A stretch of 64,000 nucleotides of DNA, taken from positions 3,472,001 to 3,536,000 of the forward strand of contig JAXRKN010000042.1 of assembly GCA_038502055.1 (NCBI GenBank), read 5' to 3'. The notes beneath the pieces were generated by a model that was given only the letters and a program-made list of their open reading frames with translations, made no database searches and was not told the origin of the DNA. Shown one piece after another: positions 24,801 through 37,125 of this stretch (within the stretch, counting starts at the first letter, position 1; every line of letters begins with the position of its first letter). This stretch comes from Tanytarsus gracilentus (taxonomy: Eukaryota; Arthropoda; Insecta; Diptera; Chironomidae). Made by a program: the position numbers and the translations under genes.

Positions 24801-26514
24801 GTTGAAGGTTCTTCTGTTGTCGTTGCGATTCTAATTGAAATTGATTTTGTAACCATAGTTGATCGCGCATTTAGGATATTCGATGTGTTCTCTAATGATG
24901 AAGATGTTGCTGTTGTAGGCGGAACCTCGCTTTCAGTCATGGTTGTGAGTGCAGTAGGTGTTGACGTAGACATCAAATAATCTTCCGGCAGTTCAGTGAT
25001 TGTCCTTTTAAAAACTTCCGAATTTTCATCACTTCCACTCGTGATTGTGTCAACAAAACTTGTTGTTGCTTCTATTGTTGTAGTTTCATCCTCAACTAAG
25101 GTAAAAGGTTCAAATGTCGTAGTGTCAGATAGAGTTACCAAATTTTCTAATTTTTTCTCATTAATCGGTGCCACAAGCTCAACTGAACTCTCGTCATCAT
25201 GATATTTATCTAAATGTTTACCATCGATATCTGATTTATTTGCAGGTGGTGTAAATTCCGTATTTTCATGCTCCAATTCTAATCGATTATCATTACTTAT
25301 GCTCTTAGAGGTTGTCGATGGTAGAAATGGTGAAGTAACAGCTATTTCATTTTGTTGCGCTGTTGCTTCAGTTAAATCGGTTGCTATTGATTCACTTGAA
25401 TTGTCAAACCTTGCAATTTCCGACCAATCTAGAAGGCTCTTAATGGTATTATTACTTAAAACTTCAACATCTGAATCAACTGAGCTTTCGGTTGTAGGTT
25501 TATTTTTTAAATCCATGTCTCTCATTCCAGCCAATGCCCAAACTTCTGCTGCATTCGGCAAAGATGTATTCATATTGTCTTCACCAGGAGGCATGAGTTC
25601 AAGATATTTTCCTTTTTTAGGTGTTGGTAAAGCTGTGGTTGTGGTGAAATCATGAGTACTGCTATAGAATACAGACATCTCATCAATTTTTATTTCATCA
25701 AGTCTATGATGCTCTTCTTTGGTTGAATTGTTCTTAAAGTCCTCATCTTCATCAGTTGCTAATGTACTCTCAAGTCTATATTCCTCAGTAGATTCATTTT
25801 CCTCTTCTTTGAGTTCACTGGAAACTTGCTCTACTGACGATGAAGTAAATGGAGATGAAAATGTTGGATAGGAAGTAGCTGCACTTAATTCTTCATACAA
25901 TGATTTTGTTGGTGATGATGTTGGTGTGGATCTGAAAAACAAATAATCATTGTGTGTAATTCTCAGATCAATTAAGAACAAAATTCAGTCAATTATAAAT
26001 AAAAATTAGTTTTTTTTAATAAAACCAGCTAATAATAAAATACACAAGACATGTGGACATGAAGAATGCAAAGTTGTGCTGTCATGGTTTTGAATGCTTT
26101 TTTTGTTGGTTAAATAATTAGCGAATAAGTGACTAAACTAAGAAGAAAATAGAAGGGGGGATTAATCCGACCGTTAATTGACTTTCATTGTTAACTTCAC
26201 CATGTTCTGAGCAACTTGTAAGTAATAGAAAAAGAATTTTTTTTCTCATTGCGCAATTTGTATCGTCGACGTTTAAGTAATTCAGTCATAAATTTTTATA
26301 TGTTCTAATTTGCGTACCTGTTAATCTCTAATGTGATGGTATTTGATGGTTTAGTTGATGTTTTTGGATTTTCTGTTGTAGCTTCGGTTGTGGTTTCTTC
26401 CTGGTACTCGGTAGTTGTGATGATATCCACTAGAGATCGTGAACTAGCAAATCGCAGTAAAAGTATGATAAAGATGAAATGTTTCAATACCATTTTTTGG
26501 GATATTTTTTTCAT
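21900..26514 (-). CDS. Orphan receptor-type protein tyrosine phosphatase with Ser/Thr-rich ectodomain
   Basis: Exons (minus strand) 26514-26318, 25931-24536, 24484-24314, 24260-24018, 23960-23828, 23773-23398, 22134-21900; 916 residues. It has a signal peptide (VLKHFIFIILLLRFASS), then about 430 residues rich in Thr, Ser and acidic residues with no recognisable fold (mucin-like). One membrane helix follows (about 510-531, ISILVSIVIIVIIATGF), then one cytoplasmic phosphatase domain (about 605-910). Domain motifs present: KNRYANVVP, KYINANYV, WPD in SWPDSAG, and the signature HCSPGTGRTG. Oddities: the Q-loop reads AIKTKEQY, with Lys where active phosphatases usually carry Gln, and about 34 extra Asn/Asp-rich residues lie between WPD and the signature. 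The cysteine, arginine and WPD aspartate needed for chemistry remain. It may correspond to the Drosophila orphan receptor phosphatase CG42327, but that is from memory and untested. The start is the first ATG before the signal peptide. Confidence 0.85.
22182..23384. mobile_element. Inverted-repeat element carrying satellite, in phosphatase intron
   Basis: Left end AGGGGGGACGCTGGATATAA and right end (reverse complement) AGGGGGCGGACGACTAGTAT, continuing into ATATAAATTTT, form an imperfect terminal inverted repeat with gaps on the left. The flanking 8-mers TGATTTTT (22174-22181) and GGATTTTT (23385-23392) agree at 7 of 8 positions, suggesting an 8-bp target duplication as in hAT-type elements. 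No transposase. The interior is T-rich shoulders around a tandem array. The right end sits about 12 nt inside the intron from the exon donor. Confidence 0.55.
22330..23210. repeat. Degenerate tandem array, about 137-bp then about 87-bp units
   Basis: Units starting GGAAGTGAGAT(G)CAGTAGAA recur at about 22330, 22463, 22600 and 22741 (spacing 133-141). From there a shorter, C-poor, G/T-rich version starting near GGAGTGGCAGTAGAA recurs about every 87 bp at roughly 22744, 22830, 22918, 23006, 23093 and 23180. Shared blocks include TTTAGATTTAGTG and TTAAATTG. The shift in unit length and base use could be real divergence or long-read consensus error. Confidence 0.75.
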
Positions 26515-29500
26515 CGTATTTTTTGAGTTGATAATTTCAGTCAAGCCATTGTCTATGAAATAAAAAATGTATTTAAAATTATTGCTTATCAGTTTTAATT
26601 TAAAATAAGTTTATTAGACTTTTTTGAAAAATTTGCAATGAGTCCCGGGGCAGTATGGGCCATTTTCATTTTCAAGTTTGAAAATCAGTAATTGCAGTTT
26701 TAATGAAATTAATTTTATAAAGCAAGCACAATTCAAATTAAAAAAGCAGTACAAACGAAATAAGTAATAACTTAGTTGATGACTTTCCAAATGAGACTAT
26801 GCCGAATTAACACAAAACTGTTGCTGACGCCTGTTTATAAGTTAATAAATTAATTGTAGAAATCTTTCTTTTTCTTCTTGTTTTATTGAAGCTTAAATAA
26901 TTTCACAAATTTTATGAGCTCTGAAAATTATTTTCTTTTCATTGTTTATTTCTCTGTTCTGTTGAATGAATTTTGAAATGTGAAAAATGAAGTGAAAATT
27001 TCTTAAAAATTCGTAAAACAGATAATTACCCAAATTTTCTTTGATACTTTCAAAAGGTAACAAAACAAAATTAGCTCTTACAAACGATAATATAATCCAA
27101 ATGATTTAAATTAAATGCCAATGAATTATTGAACAATGAAATAGAACGGGGGAGTAAAATAATTTCAAGCGAAGGCCTTTCTATCTACCTACAATTTCTG
27201 GTAATTAAAGTGATCAATGAAACCTTTAGGAAATTTCATGAGAAGGTTTTTATTTCGATGAATATTTTTAGCAAATATTTGGTTTCACGATTTTATCTAA
27301 GATCATAATCTTCTAAAAAAATGCGCGTCAAAACCCACGTGGATGTTTTGACAAATTGTTATCTTATCTCGAACATTATTACTCAATCTTGAATGGAATG
27401 AGATTAAACCTAGTTAAACACACTTAACTACAAACGTATATGCTAAATGAATAAATTATTACTTCGAATCAAATTTTTTAGTTTGATGCGTTTGGAAGTG
27501 TCCAATATCTTGACATTTGGCAAATGCTAATGCCACACTCACGTTTTATACTTTATGTTTAAAATAATTCGGCTTATGACGAAAATAAAATTTACAACAC
27601 AAATCAAAGTAAATTAAATTAGTCATTGCGAGCATAAAAGGAAGAGCGTAATAATAGAATTGATGACAATAGAAGTATTCTTATCGCTCTGTATAAAGCA
27701 TTGCGCATGTAAACCTTAATTTATCGTCATGTACCTCACTTATCGTAAAAGATGTGTGACAGAAGTTTGTAAGTAAGCTAGCGATAAATTGGGAGTTTTG
27801 GTAAAAATTCCAAACGTAAAAGGACAAGTTCAAATTTTCTCTTAAATAAATTGTACGTTTTTAGCATGAAGTTTTAAAGCATAAACATTTTTAAAGTGGA
27901 GCAATGACATGGTTTTAAGATCATTAGAGAATAATGGTATTATTCAAAGTTTATTCTTTTCATACGTGTAGTAAAAAGAGAACTCGATCCAATTTTCATC
28001 TTTTGCGCAATTAATTCAAAAATTAAAGTCGAAAAACCATTTCAAATGTTGTTTTTTCCCGTTAAACTTTCATGTTTGCCAATGCACCAAAATAAAAAAG
28101 ATATTTTAAAAACCCAATCGAACTCGTGGTTGATGATTTGCAATGAATTAAAATAAAAAAAGTAAATAACAGTACTTTTAATTAACTGAAGTTATCGAAT
28201 ATTTGAGTTGAATCCCAAAAACAGCAAACGACTCAAGTCCACTCAATGCACTTAACTTGTAAATTATTTAAAATTTTAGTGCAAAAAATGGAAATGTAGT
28301 CAAAAAGACAAGGTTTTCACTCATTTATGTTTATACAAAGCAAACACCTGATGCTTTCGCAATTTAACTCTTTAATGATCGTCATGCAAAAGAATGACCA
28401 TAGTTTTTATTGTGTAAGTCGTCATGCGTGAAAAACTTTTTATGCTATTAAAATAAAATTTTTTAAAAATAAATGTAAATGTTTTAGCATTTAAACATCT
28501 TTTTTGAATTTTTGTGGGTGCATAACTTTTACATAATAAAGCGAAACTCAAGGAGAAATCATCAACAATACTTAGTTAAGAATGGACAAATGAAACATAA
28601 AAAATTTTAAAGTCCGTTGAGCACTTCATTGAAGTTTAACATTTAAAAATGTGCAAAAATCAAAAATTAGCAATAAATTTCAGCACATCCATCGTTAATG
28701 TAAATTACAAAATTAAATTAATACATTGTTAAATTTAGGTTAAGTTCTGAACCATTAAATCGAAAAAATTAGGTAGAACATATTTTTGTATTTAGTAAAT
28801 GCATTAAAAAATTTAAGTTTTAAGACCTGTTAGAAAAAATACGATTAAAAATATTAATAATTTCCCTGCGTGGGACATGGCCAAATGTTACCGTTAAAAT
28901 TCAAAAAATCCTCATACAAATAAAATTTAAATCTCGGCTTCAACGTATTTTCAATAGACAATTGTATACAAAAAGTATACTTTTATTTAAATTTACGGCT
29001 CCAACGGTTTTCATGTCTCACGCAGGATAATTTCAAATAAGCACTAAAATACTTCGATTTCATTTAAAATTTAAATTGGTTGCAATCGAATGGTAGCAAC
29101 AAATATGTAATAGCGTTGTTGCCAGTTTTGCCAAATTTCAACCAACAGGTTTTTTAATCTCACAAACTCCATTTTTCTCTCTGAATTTTTCATCACATTC
29201 GCAAGCGAAAAAAAATAACAAAAATGATTTCTAGATGCAATCATTGAAAGAGATATAATTGTTAATTTTTAACGCAGTTGTTGTGAAAAAAATTATTAAA
29301 CACTTAGCAGTTCTTTAAACGCGAAAATATGTCTTTAAAACCAAATTGTTCTTCATCCAGTTGAGCTCTACTCCGATGGTTTGTTTCACCTAAGTTTAAC
29401 AATAAACGATTTTATTTCACTTTCATGTATGCTCAGGAAAAAATAGTTTTTGAGACTTTCGTTTTGAGAAGAGATGAAGAAGCGTTGCACTCAATAATCA

Positions 29501-32500
29501 TCATCGCTCAAAACCTAAATCATAGTTATACCGAAAACATGATCTTAAAACTTATGAGAATGTGAGCCAAAAATGAGTTAAATATGAGTCAACATTACTT
29601 TACGCTCTGTATATGCACTGCAGTGTATTTAACAGTTATGATTGAATCATTTGATTTAGCCTTGAGACGGCTTCGATTTGATCAAATTTGACATGCTTTA
29701 AAATAAAAATAATACTTTTTAAAATACTCTACTATTAATATTTGAAGAATTGGAACCAAAGTGTATCTGTGAAAAAAGTTTTTTCAACCTGTAAATAAGG
29801 AAATCTAAAACTTCATTTTTGCAATAAAAAATCGCTATCAAGTATGATATTTTTGTAACAAAGAGCAGATTACTCATCAAAATAACCAAAAGAAAAATTG
29901 TTTAAAATGCCATAAGCGCAATTAGTTTATATTCATTTATTTCCTCATGTGTAAATAATATTTTTAGCTCATTTTAACAAGAAATAACGGAAATGGAAAA
30001 TCACTCTGAGATTTAACCTTGATGAGTACACGCAGGTTAAAATATAAATGTTGGTAAAAAATTTCTGCTCCTTTATTTGACAGTGAAAGCAATTTTGAAG
30101 GTTAATAAAATGTGTGGAATATTTAGAAGTCACTCGTTGATTATCGACCTAAATTATTGTAAGTAGATTTCCATAGCAACGCAACAACATTTCACTTTTT
30201 TTTAGGAATTTTGACCTACTCAAGAGCCAATTTGCAACAAAATTCACTTTGAATTTTAACGTTTCGGCAATTTTTCACCTCTTATCAAGCATTGTACAAG
30301 TTTGATAAAATATGCACATACATACATATATAGTTTCACATTTACTTCACGTCTACGTCACTTGTCATATGTTTTTTTTTATTATTTCTTACTTAAGTGT
30401 TTTTTTTCATTGTGTTAAACATTTAGGTGAGGAAGAATTAAGAAAAATAATTATGGAACAATAAATTTACTGACGAGATTGGAATTAAATTCAAAGTTTA
30501 CTTATCACATTATCATATCGAGTTAGCTTGAAGTGTTTAGTTCGAAAGTGTATTGGAATGTGGTAGTCGGTAGACGATAGGAATTTTAATGAAACGTGGA
30601 AAAAATATTTAAAGAGACATATGAAAATATATGAATGTGTATATCTAAACTATCGGTTAATAAAAATTCTTGGAAGCCCTTTTGAACAGAAAAAAACCAG
30701 AAAATCTTCATTTAGAAATCGTGAGCGCTCAAACCAATTAGTAAACCAAATTTACCCCTATGACTTTCAAAAAGTTTAATCTCACGAACAATTGAGTTTT
30801 CTCATAAACATTTGATGATTTATGTAAGAAAGAGTCAACAAGATGAAGAGTACAAAGAGACGAAGAGGATCTACTTCGCGCTCAGCACAGCTTTTACTTT
30901 CTTCTCATTTTTCGCGCTTTTGTCATGTCGTGTTGAAAAATTATGAAATAATTTAGACACAAAGATTTTTACTGTCTCTCTAATGCAATGAATTAGTGAG
31001 AGAGTGAGATTATGAAATAAAATCTTGTCTCAGTTCAGGTGTCAAATTTTTATTAACGATTTGACCCAAAGCTTAATATTTTATGAAAATTTTGACATTA
31101 ATAATGGATGCTCTTTTTTAAGGATATTTAGCGCAATTTTTTTGTTAAACGAAGGCAAGTGCAAGATACAGTAAATGGTCCTTTAAACAATGAAAATAGC
31201 TAAGAATTTTAATTTATATGCTTCATGAAAATATCATCTCACCTTTTTTAAGCTATGAAATAGTATCCAATTGAAAACTTTGAGTTTAAATCTTTTTCAA
31301 GCTCACAACACTCAGACAAATGCAACACAAAATATTTTTCTTCTGTGTCAATGATCAAAAAGTTTTTTTTTTGTATTTAACTCGTTGTTTTTGCGTGATT
31401 CGATCACCAATACATTAGAAGAACTTTTCAATAATTTTTTTACTAGCTACGATATTCCTTTATTCTCAATAAGGTGTCTCAAAAACTGATTTTAAATTCA
31501 GCATGCATGTGAATATTTTTTAAAAATTATAAATGATTCTTTTTATTTTAACTTGACGTGAAAAAACACGTCCGCTTTCTCTTAGCGATCGCTCGAAACT
31601 GAATAATATTTTATGCTCAACTAAAAGAACTTGGTGGTGCGAGAGGGAGAGAGAAAGAAAAAAAACAAGTGAATTAAGCTCTTGTTCATACTCATTCTCT
31701 TATTTACAAGAGTTTGTAGGTTTATAAACTAATTCACCATTTGGCATCGCTTATCACATTCTATATTGAAATGTTATGGGCGTAAAATTATTTTTCCAAT
31801 ACCCTAGAGCATACTTTTTTATTATTAATAAATTCATGTTTTTGCAATAAGCAGAATGGAGCAACAAAAATCGTTTAAATTGAATTTGCATAAGCTTGAA
31901 TTTCATGTTTTGATTGAAAAATTAGTTCTTTTCGATTCATTAAGTTCGTTTAAAATTATTTGAGATGAATTCGAAGGTGAGATTTCATGGGATCAAGTTA
32001 ATTACAAAATATTTAAAAACAACTTGATTGCAGTAGCAGAAACGCGCAATGCTAAAAAAAAGAGAAGAAATTTATTTGAAAGTGTGCACTATTAAGCTTT
32101 TTATTTAATTTGTTTAATTGCAGTTTGATTTCATTTTTTGCTCTCGTTTTCACTCGAAATACATTATCTAACTGATAAACGCTTTAAAATATCAATTTTC
32201 ATTATTACGACCATTTGATCAGTAAGTTGATATGGCACAAGTTCTTTTATTAATTAAGCGTAGATTTTACGGCTTTTTCGAATTATGTATTATTTTTTAA
32301 TTAAAACCTCTACTGGACTCGCATCATCTGATTTTTAATTTGCATAAAATGCTTTTTTGAACCCATCATGTGTGAAATTTCATTGGTGACTTTTGTCATC
32401 ATATCATAGCTGAATCTCAAGACGATGTATGATTCATTACAATTAATAAATTATTTGTTTTGAGGTAATGTCAGTTTTCTAAGAACAGTTTCATTTAAAT

Positions 32501-33039
32501 TTAATAGGCTCATCAAATTTTATTCCTTGGATTTTTCAGCTTAAAAGTGAGTTATACTTTACTGAAGGAAAAAAATTTAAGTTTTTCTTTGGTTCGAGAA
32601 AATAGAAATTGAACAAGTTGAAAAGATTTATTATTTAATAATTTTTACTCGTGAATAATTTTTTTTTAAAAATTTTTATCTCAGTTTTTTACCTTTTTTC
32701 ATAGAAATAAAATTTAAAATTTTTTTCTTTTGCAAATTCGAGAGCAAAAAAATGAGAGTCTGAGTATGAATTCTAAAAGAGAATTGAGAAAGATTTTGCT
32801 CTCTCAAAAATGAGCCCTTGCAAAAAAATCTGTTTATTTGCCGTTACAACAACACTTTGCGGCAATATTTGAATTTTGAATACGCTCAGCTTCCGTAAAC
32901 TCAAGGCGACATCTGGTTTTAGTTTTTTCTTCAATATTTGTGAAGTAAAATTTAGCAGAGAAAAAATAAAAAATTGTTTAATTAACAGCTTTTAGTAAAG
33001 TTAACTGAAGTTTCAAGTTTCCACAACTGAGATCACACA
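26515..33039. other. Gene-poor intergenic region
   Basis: Shared upstream region of the divergent phosphatase (-) and CCT7 (+) genes, about 6.5 kb. No credible exon or RNA gene found. It contains one well-supported inverted-repeat element (28865-29026), a hairpin with a central CACGTG E-box (GTCAAAAC 27327 to GTTTTGAC 27352), and a CACTGCAGTG palindrome (29615-29624). The rest is featureless AT-rich DNA. Confidence 0.6.
28865..29026. mobile_element. 162-bp hAT-like MITE with perfect 8-bp target duplication
   Basis: Terminal inverted repeats CCTGCGTGGGACATG (left) and CCTGCGTGAGACATG (reverse complement of right) match at 14 of 15 positions. The element is flanked by identical 8-mers ATAATTTC at 28857-28864 and 29027-29034. 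The interior has no ORF and includes a GTATAC-containing palindrome. Eight-bp duplications point to a hAT-type transposase acting in trans, though the CCTGCG ends are not the commonest hAT termini. Confidence 0.85.
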
Positions 33040-35063
33040 ATGGTTAGTATGAAAAATATGAATTAAACATTAAATGAGACGTATTAGCAGTTAAATAGAA
33101 GAAAATCTGCACATGTTGCACAGATCAATATTTTTCCGGGGAAATTAATGAATCATGTGATGTTTTAATTAATTTTAAACTATCAAAACTCTCATAAAAA
33201 TGCGAAAATAATGCGTCCAAGTATCACAAAATGACGATTTCGTTATTTTTTAATAATCGAATATTCTCGAAAAAATTTGATGAGGTTAAGAAACAATTTA
33301 TCTTTTCAGCAACCTCAAATCCTCTTACTTAAGGAAGGTACAGACACCTCACAGGGCAAGCCTCAAATTATCTCAAATATCAATGCCTGTCAAACGATTG
33401 TTGATGCCGTAAGTTCCAACTGGATCTTTCATTTCAAAAACCGTGAGATAACTATCAATACTTTTAGGTACGAACAACTCTCGGTCCCCGTGGAATGGAC
33501 AAACTTATCGTTGATGGCCGTGGCAAGGCGACCATCTCAAATGATGGAGCTACAATCATGAAACTTCTCGATATTGTTCATCCTGCTGCTAAAACCCTCG
33601 TTGATATTGCTCGCTCACAAGACGCAGAAGTAGGCGATGGCACAACCAGCGTTGTTCTACTTGCCGGTGAATTCCTTAAGCAACTTAAACCGTTTGTCGA
33701 GGAAGGTGTTCACTCGCGCATCATTATTAAAGCTATTCGCAAGGCATTGTCAATTTGCATCGAGAAAATCAATGAAATGGCAGTAAAAATTGAGAAGAGT
33801 AATACGAAGGAACATCGTGCCCTTCTTGAGAAATGCGCCGCAACTGCAATGTCCTCAAAATTAATTCATCAGCAAAAGGACTTCTTCTCAAAGATGGTGG
33901 TCGAGGCTGTTCTCAAGCTGGATGAATTACTTCCTCTTAACATGATTGGTATTAAGAAGGTCACTGGCGGTGCCTTAGAAGAGTCTCTTCTCATCGATGG
34001 AGTTGCGTTTAAGAAAACATTCTCGTATGCTGGATTCGAAATGCAGCCAAAAAGCTATAAGGATTGTAAAATCGCTCTTTTGAACATTGAACTTGAGCTG
34101 AAAGCGGAAAGAGACAATGCTGAAATTCGTGTCGACAATGTGAAGGAGTATCAGAAAATTGTGGATGCTGAATGGCAAATTTTGTATGACAAGCTCGAAA
34201 AGATACACAAGTCGGGAGCAAATGTGGTTCTTTCAAAATTACCTATCGGTGATGTCGCGACACAATACTTTGCCGATCGCGATATGTTCTGTGCTGGTCG
34301 TGTCAATGAAGAGGACATGAGACGAACAATGAAAGCATGTGGTGGTGCAATTTTGACAACCGTTGCTGATCTCAATGACCAAGTCATGGGTAAAAGTGAA
34401 AGTTTCGAGGAAACTCAAATTGGCGGGGAACGTTTCAACATTTTCCAAGGATGTGCAATTGCACAACGTAGTGTGACTCTTGTGCTTCGCGGTGGCGCCG
34501 AGCAATTTTTGGAAGAAACTGAAAGATCACTTCACGATGCTATTATGATTGTCCGTCGTACCATCAAAAACGATGCCGTTGTCGCCGGAGGAGGAGCCAT
34601 TGAAATGGAATTGTCAAAGATTTTGCGAGATTATTCACGAACAATTGCAGGCAAGGAACAACTTCTAATTGGAGCCATTGCAAAAGCACTTGAAGTCATT
34701 CCTCGACAACTCTGCGACAATGCGGGCTTTGATGCAACCAATATTCTCAATAAGCTCCGACAAAAGCACGCTCAAAGTAAATGATTATCCTTCAACATTT
34801 TTAATTTGTATGATTAATGTGTTTAATTTTTTTTAGCCAACATCTGGTACGGTGTTGATATCAATAAAGAACACATTGCAGACAACTTCGAGGCATGTGT
34901 CTGGGAGCCTTCAATTATAAAGATTAATGCTCTCACTGCGGCGTGTGAAGCCACAAGTTTAATCTTATCGGTTGACGAAACCATTAAGAGTCCAAAATCT
35001 GCAAATGAAATGCCACAAGCTGGCGGAATGCCTGGTCGAGGAATGGGACGACCAATGATGTAA
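33040..35063 (+). CDS. CCT7: T-complex protein 1 subunit eta (CCT7)
   Basis: One of eight subunits of the cytosolic CCT/TRiC chaperonin, which folds actin, tubulin and many other proteins using ATP. Exons 33040-33042, 33310-33408, 33468-34776 and 34837-35063 encode 545 residues, the usual length. Chaperonin motifs are intact: RTTLGPRGMDKLIV and NDGATI near the N-terminus, the ATPase motif EVGDGTTSVV, and VAGGGAIEMELSK near the C-terminus, ending in a Gly/Met-rich tail (MPGRGMGRPMM). The first coding exon contributes the ATG alone (ACAATG|gttagt), with the protein continuing QPQILLLKEGTDTSQGKPQ. Base composition is visibly more GC-rich than surrounding DNA, as expected for a highly expressed gene. 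An AATAAA cluster near 35180 can serve the 3' end. Confidence 0.97.
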
Positions 35064-37125
35064 TTTTGCGATTGCTATATTTTTATTCTCATCACTTTCC
35101 TTACATTGATCAAGCAATTAATTTTCACCCAAAAAAAATTGAATTTCTTTCACATTAATTAATTATTTTGTCACATTTGCATTAATAAAATAAAAAAATA
35201 ATAATTTTGGAAACTGCTTATAAAATAAACAGGATTTTTTTCCTTTTACGCAAGTGCACTGGAATATTTTCTCTCTCTTTACAGGGACTGAATATTTATT
35301 CGAGTGCTTTCATTTACAACCTCTATAAATCGCTTTAAAATTAAAGCTATAAAATGGAAATGTAAAAATTCTCTCCAGCATTTCCAATCACGTTCCATTC
35401 TCTTGAAAAATTTCTCTCAATTAGCCAAATATGAATCAGTGAGCTTTTTTTATCCTTATTATTTCGTCCTCTCTCAGTTGAGTTGAACTGGAAAACGCGA
35501 GAGAAATTTTTTTGTAATCCCCATAGAGAAGCAAGAAGGAAAAATTTAAAATTTTATTTTACGCGAATATATAAATCGAACAATTTTAAAATTTACTCGT
35601 TCATTTACCTTGTGTGATAGTTTTGTGATAAAGATATTACATTTTAAGTTTAAAGTAAGTGCAATGTGAAAATATCGATACTTTTTTTCTCTGATAGAAG
35701 TTGGATTTTTTTTTACTTTTTCTTGACTTTTCTCGTAAAATCCTCAATAAAAAAAGAAAAATTGGGACTTCAGAAGATAGGCCAAGAACTTATCACATAG
35801 AATAACATGCTTAAAACAGGATAAAACAAGCTATAATACTTTATGGGCTAAATAAAAAATGGGAGCTTACAGAAAAACAATTTTCATTATCATTTTTCTG
35901 TACATTTACATTTCTCTTTGAGTGACCAAGGACAAATATATTTTTTAATAGTGTGAAAAATTTATAAATTTGTTTAATTTCTATCAAAATGTGAAGTTTG
36001 AGCTTTAGACAGGAGCTTTTTCATAAGAGGGTTTAAAAACGGTTGTTACAATTCAGTTTATGGCATTTTCTTTGACCTTTCACAGGAGTTCCTAAAAATT
36101 ATTCTACACACAGCTAAATAATGATTTCTAAAATATATTTTATTCAAATAATTTAACATTAATTTTTGAGGTTTTAAAAAAAATTCTCAAGGAGCTTTTA
36201 TCATATGAGGGTTGTTCTTTTTTCTTAATTTAAAATTCTAAAGGGGGTAGATTTCACTTAAATAATTAAAGAAGATTTGTTTTCATGTGTGTCCAAACCC
36301 ATGTCTTGTTTTTCGTATGCTTTTCAACGACGGTAGCTATAAAATATTTTTTCTTTCAAACCCTTGAGCAAGAGCGAGAGAGAAAAAAAATATCGATTTT
36401 TCCATATAAAAATAGTAAACTAACGAGTGAGTGTGAAGGAAAATATCAGTGAGCTTTAAAAAATTGACGATTAATGTTGTAAAATGCTCATTTGGCGTTT
36501 CCGCCGTTTTATAAACAATTTTTTTTGCCATTCTTAATTTTCTCTTATGATTGTTGCAGTCGAGACTTGAACGTTAGGAAATTAAATTAAGTTGGTAAAA
36601 AATTGAGCACGTTCTAATTAGAAACTATTTGATATTATCGCGAACGTTCTATAGGATAATAACAAATAAGGGCTGGAAACTCATAATACTCAATTTGTAT
36701 ATTAGGCAGCAACAAATAAAAAAACACAAATATTTTCCTTTCAAGAACAAATTTTGACCCTGAACGAAAGTTTAAATTTTTGTTACGAAAACTCAAAATA
36801 AAAGCTCTCACAAAAGTTTGCAGTGAATAAATGTTTAACTTGCAAAAGAATTATGAAAAACCGTGTTTAAGTGACATTCGTTTAGGCAATTTTAAAAAGT
36901 GAAAATTTATTACGGACCTGAGTTAGTTTAAGTTTCGATGTTTTCATAAATGTAGGGACATTAATATAATTTAATTTTAAAAATGAATGCGTTTAAAAAG
37001 ACATTGATCATATACCCATGTCCATGCAATAAATCAATTTAGAATGAAACTTGAGCCAAGCACATGCAAATATCAATTGTAAGACAATCAATTAATTATA
37101 CAATTATAATTAAAATGTTTTGCAG
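35064..37125. other. CCT7 3' region and upstream region of dysc
   Basis: Contains the CCT7 polyadenylation region and presumably non-coding first exon(s) or promoter of the dysc gene, which I cannot place. Two imperfect direct copies of an AGGAGCTTTT-TCATA-GAGGGTT block occur near 36011 and 36190. No coding exon seen. Confidence 0.5.

Noticed and set aside
24723..25655. Open plus-strand frames opposite the phosphatase ectodomain
   Set aside because: They are antisense shadows of a Thr/Ser-rich coding exon whose own frame has consistent splice phases, a signal peptide and a membrane helix.
26515..26544. Longer N-terminus for the receptor phosphatase beginning at 26544
   Set aside because: That position is TTG, not ATG; the ATG at 26514 lies just before the signal peptide.
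32588..32605. Possible tRNA B-box (GGTTCGAG)
   Set aside because: No A-box or cloverleaf can be formed around it.
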